Source: CAVPDE01 sp964580575
Lineage (GTDB): Bacteria; Desulfobacterota; DSM-4660; Desulfatiglandales; HGW-15
Assembly (NCBI GenBank): GCA_964580575.1
Contig: CAZOLJ010000131.1
Coordinates: 1-8,171, forward strand
Direction of reading: 5' to 3'
Length of the DNA stretch: 8,171 nt
Shown: positions 6,720 to 8,171 of the stretch, in pieces
Layout of the letters: every line of letters starts with the position of its first letter
Position numbering within the stretch: the first letter of the stretch is position 1
Notes under the pieces: generated by a model
Told to the model about the DNA's origin: nothing
The model's database searches: none
The model's input: only the letters and a program-made list of their open reading frames with translations
Made by a program: the position numbers and the translations under genes

Positions 6720-6791
6720 GCACGGTGCACGGGACACGGAATGCGGTCTCATTTGTCACAGGTCCGGTTTTCCGTGCACCTTGCACCGTGC
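6720..6791 (-). repeat. Long imperfect inverted repeat in the glmS leader, possible terminator or attenuator
   Basis: Two 21-base arms (6720-6740 and 6771-6791) pair with 18 Watson-Crick pairs, one G-U and two mismatches around a 30-base loop. On the transcribed minus strand the stem is followed by TTTT, and the glmS ribosome site comes about nine bases after the stem. It lies 34 bases after the stop of the transpeptidase gene. It could end or reduce transcription between the two genes, protect an mRNA end, or be a dispersed intergenic repeat. The T-tract is short, so the terminator role is uncertain. Confidence 0.6.
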
Positions 6792-6801
6792 ACCTTGTGC
6801 C
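6774..6801. repeat. Four-unit degenerate heptamer tandem repeat
   Basis: Four consecutive seven-base units can be read on the plus strand: GTGCACC, TTGCACC, GTGCACC and TTGTGCC. Related heptamers appear in reverse complement in the other arm of the inverted repeat (6720-6740). It lies wholly in the non-coding gap between the transpeptidase gene and glmS. Confidence 0.6.
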
Positions 6802-6824
6802 TTCTTCAGTACACCCGGCTTCGC

Positions 6825-8171
6825 CTATGAACAATAATGCCGGTCGATAATCAGTCTCGCGATATCCTTGGCCCGCACGCCGATTCTCTCTCCGTGGGCC
6901 GTCATGACCGTGATGCACAGGTCTCCATCCCCATCCGAAGGAAGAACATAAACCGTCATCCATTCGTACTTGCAGTGGTCCGTCGCCCCATTGATCGTGC
7001 CTGTCTTGGCGCCCAGGTCCACATACCTGAGCTCCCTCTTCCTCTGTAAAGGCTGAAAGGCTCTCCTGGCCGTCCCCTCCACAACCGTCCCCTCCATGAG
7101 GACCATCATCTTACTCGCCGTTTTCTTGCTGATGGGGCTGGCAAGCACCGAAGGAGCCGCTTCGTAGAGCACGTCACCCGCATCGTTCGTGACGGTTTTG
7201 ATCAGCCACGGCGCCATCATGGTTCCCCCGTTCGCAATCGATGCGGTGATCAGCCCTGCATGAAGAGGAGAAATGAGCGTCCTTTTGTTGAAGCCCGAGG
7301 CCACCTCGGCCACGGCATAGTCGTCCGTCGGTTTCACATAACGGCTCGGCGCCATGAAAAAATCAAAGGGGATGGCGTGATTGAATAGAAACCGATCCGC
7401 ATACTCTGAAATCAGCTCGCTCCCGAGATAGTGGATGCCGATTTTGCCGAAGACGGGATTGATGGAGTCCGAGAAGGCCTCTTTGAGTGTCGTTTTGGTA
7501 CCGGAGTTCTTTCCTTTCTTTGCCTTGTCCTCTTTGAGCTGGCTTTTGTAGAGTGTGTACTTCTGCCCCCTGAACGCCAGAGGGGTTTCGGGATTCATGC
7601 CGCGGGCTTCAACGGCTGCGGCAGCTGCAACGATCTTGAAAAGACTCGCTGCAGGAAAGTCCGCCCGGAGGCAAATGTTTTCCCCCCTGCCCCCGTTCCC
7701 GTTGTTTTCATAGCTCGCCATGGCCAGGATCTGACCGTTATCCGGACGGATCACCACCGCTGCAGAATGCTGGGTCATGGATCTGCCAAGGAGGTCCATG
7801 ACGAATCGCTGAAGATCCCCGTCGATAGAAGTCTCCAGTGTGTATCGCCCTCCAGGGGCTTCCACGTGGTAGACTTGTGCAAAAGGGGCATTGGTCAGCT
7901 GGACCTGCGCAAGCAATCCCCGGAGGTCCTCTGTCGAGAAAGGCTTCGGTTTTGATGTCTCCGTGATCGTGTGGACCGGAAAAGGCCGTTGTCCGTCTTC
8001 AAAGATCGCAGAGATCAGGGAGCCGGAGGGGAAAGTCAGCCCAAGGACAAAAGCGCACAGGGACAGCAGAGCCCCGACCCATGCCCCCTTTGTCACCACC
8101 TCTTTTCTCCGGGCTCTGCGATAGGATCGCTTCTGATAATCCAGCCAAGTATGCAGTTGATTGTCGCTCGG
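6825..8171 (-). CDS. Penicillin-binding transpeptidase-domain protein (5' end beyond the window)
   Basis: Serine D,D-transpeptidase that would cross-link peptidoglycan at the outer face of the inner membrane. Residues are counted from the GTG at 8099. A membrane segment AWVGALLSLCAFVLGLTF lies at 6-23, followed by a short periplasmic linker, then TLETSIDGDLQRFV (87-100) and the transpeptidase domain. All three active-site motifs are present: S152-L-F-K155, S212-I-N214 and K365-T-G-T368. The region between the first two is Lys-rich (KEDKAKKGK, 189-197). There is no glycosyltransferase domain and almost no room for the N-terminal dimerisation domain of PBP2 or FtsI, so this is a minimal transpeptidase. 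The frame stays open for 24 more codons to the right edge, without an ATG; these encode a basic stretch, RSYRRARRKE, before the membrane segment, as expected for a cytoplasmic tail. The true start is therefore probably outside the window. It could be a class B PBP of unusual type or a penicillin-sensing relative. Confidence 0.88.
   Translation of the reverse strand, partial: PSDNQLHTWLDYQKRSYRRARRKEVVTKGAWVGALLSLCAFVLGLTFPSGSLISAIFEDGQRPFPVHTITETSKPKPFSTEDLRGLLAQVQLTNAPFAQVYHVEAPGGRYTLETSIDGDLQRFVMDLLGRSMTQHSAAVVIRPDNGQILAMASYENNGNGGRGENICLRADFPAASLFKIVAAAAAVEARGMNPETPLAFRGQKYTLYKSQLKEDKAKKGKNSGTKTTLKEAFSDSINPVFGKIGIHYLGSELISEYADRFLFNHAIPFDFFMAPSRYVKPTDDYAVAEVASGFNKRTLISPLHAGLITASIANGGTMMAPWLIKTVTNDAGDVLYEAAPSVLASPISKKTASKMMVLMEGTVVEGTARRAFQPLQRKRELRYVDLGAKTGTINGATDHCKYEWMTVYVLPSDGDGDLCITVMTAHGERIGVRAKDIARLIIDRHYCS

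Noticed and set aside
6699..6824. glmS ribozyme or other known riboswitch in the glmS leader.
   Set aside because: The 126 bases are mostly taken up by the inverted repeat and heptamers, and I recognise no ribozyme core sequence or layout.
5832..6830. Long plus-strand reading frame opposite glmS.
   Set aside because: It is fully antisense to strongly conserved GlmS sequence, is His/Arg/Pro-rich, and has no recognisable motif or ribosome site.
1..8171. Mobile element, phage, CRISPR, defence system or novel gene cluster.
   Set aside because: I saw no transposase, integrase, terminal repeats, tRNA-like sequence or spaced repeats, and every gene belongs to a common housekeeping or envelope family.

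Overview
The window carries seven protein-coding genes and no RNA gene, insertion sequence or CRISPR array that I can see. The moderately high G+C content, the Gram-negative envelope gene opgG, and the styles of the CNNM/CorC, GlmS and stand-alone transpeptidase proteins suggest a Gram-negative proteobacterium in the broad sense. Desulfobacterota (the former Deltaproteobacteria) is my best guess, but it rests on recall of protein style and not on a search.

The left half (about 45 to 4241) is read on the plus strand as four closely spaced genes. They are a class I SAM-dependent O-methyltransferase-like protein with an N-terminal signal peptide, the periplasmic glucan protein OpgG, a CNNM/CorC-type membrane transporter with two CBS domains (once called hemolysin C), and a small GNAT acetyltransferase. 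The gaps are 23, 84 and 13 bases. The 84-base gap holds a terminator-like hairpin that could compete with a second fold. The 13-base gap lies in a hairpin that ends directly at the GNAT start codon.

The right half (4252 to the right edge) is read on the minus strand, convergent with the first group; the stop codons of the two groups are about 10 bases apart. In transcription order it holds a penicillin-binding transpeptidase-domain protein, whose reading frame runs off the right edge, then glmS (glucosamine-6-phosphate synthase), then a PlsC-type lysophospholipid acyltransferase that overlaps the glmS stop codon by four bases. The 126 bases between the transpeptidase gene and glmS contain a long inverted repeat with a degenerate seven-base tandem repeat.

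The common theme is the cell envelope. GlmS makes the amino-sugar precursor of peptidoglycan and LPS, the transpeptidase cross-links peptidoglycan, PlsC acts in phospholipid synthesis, OpgG acts on periplasmic beta-glucans, and the CNNM protein lies in the inner membrane. Most of the content is ordinary. The points most worth a second look are the exported methyltransferase with an altered metal-site motif, opgG without an adjacent opgH, and the structured intergenic regions.
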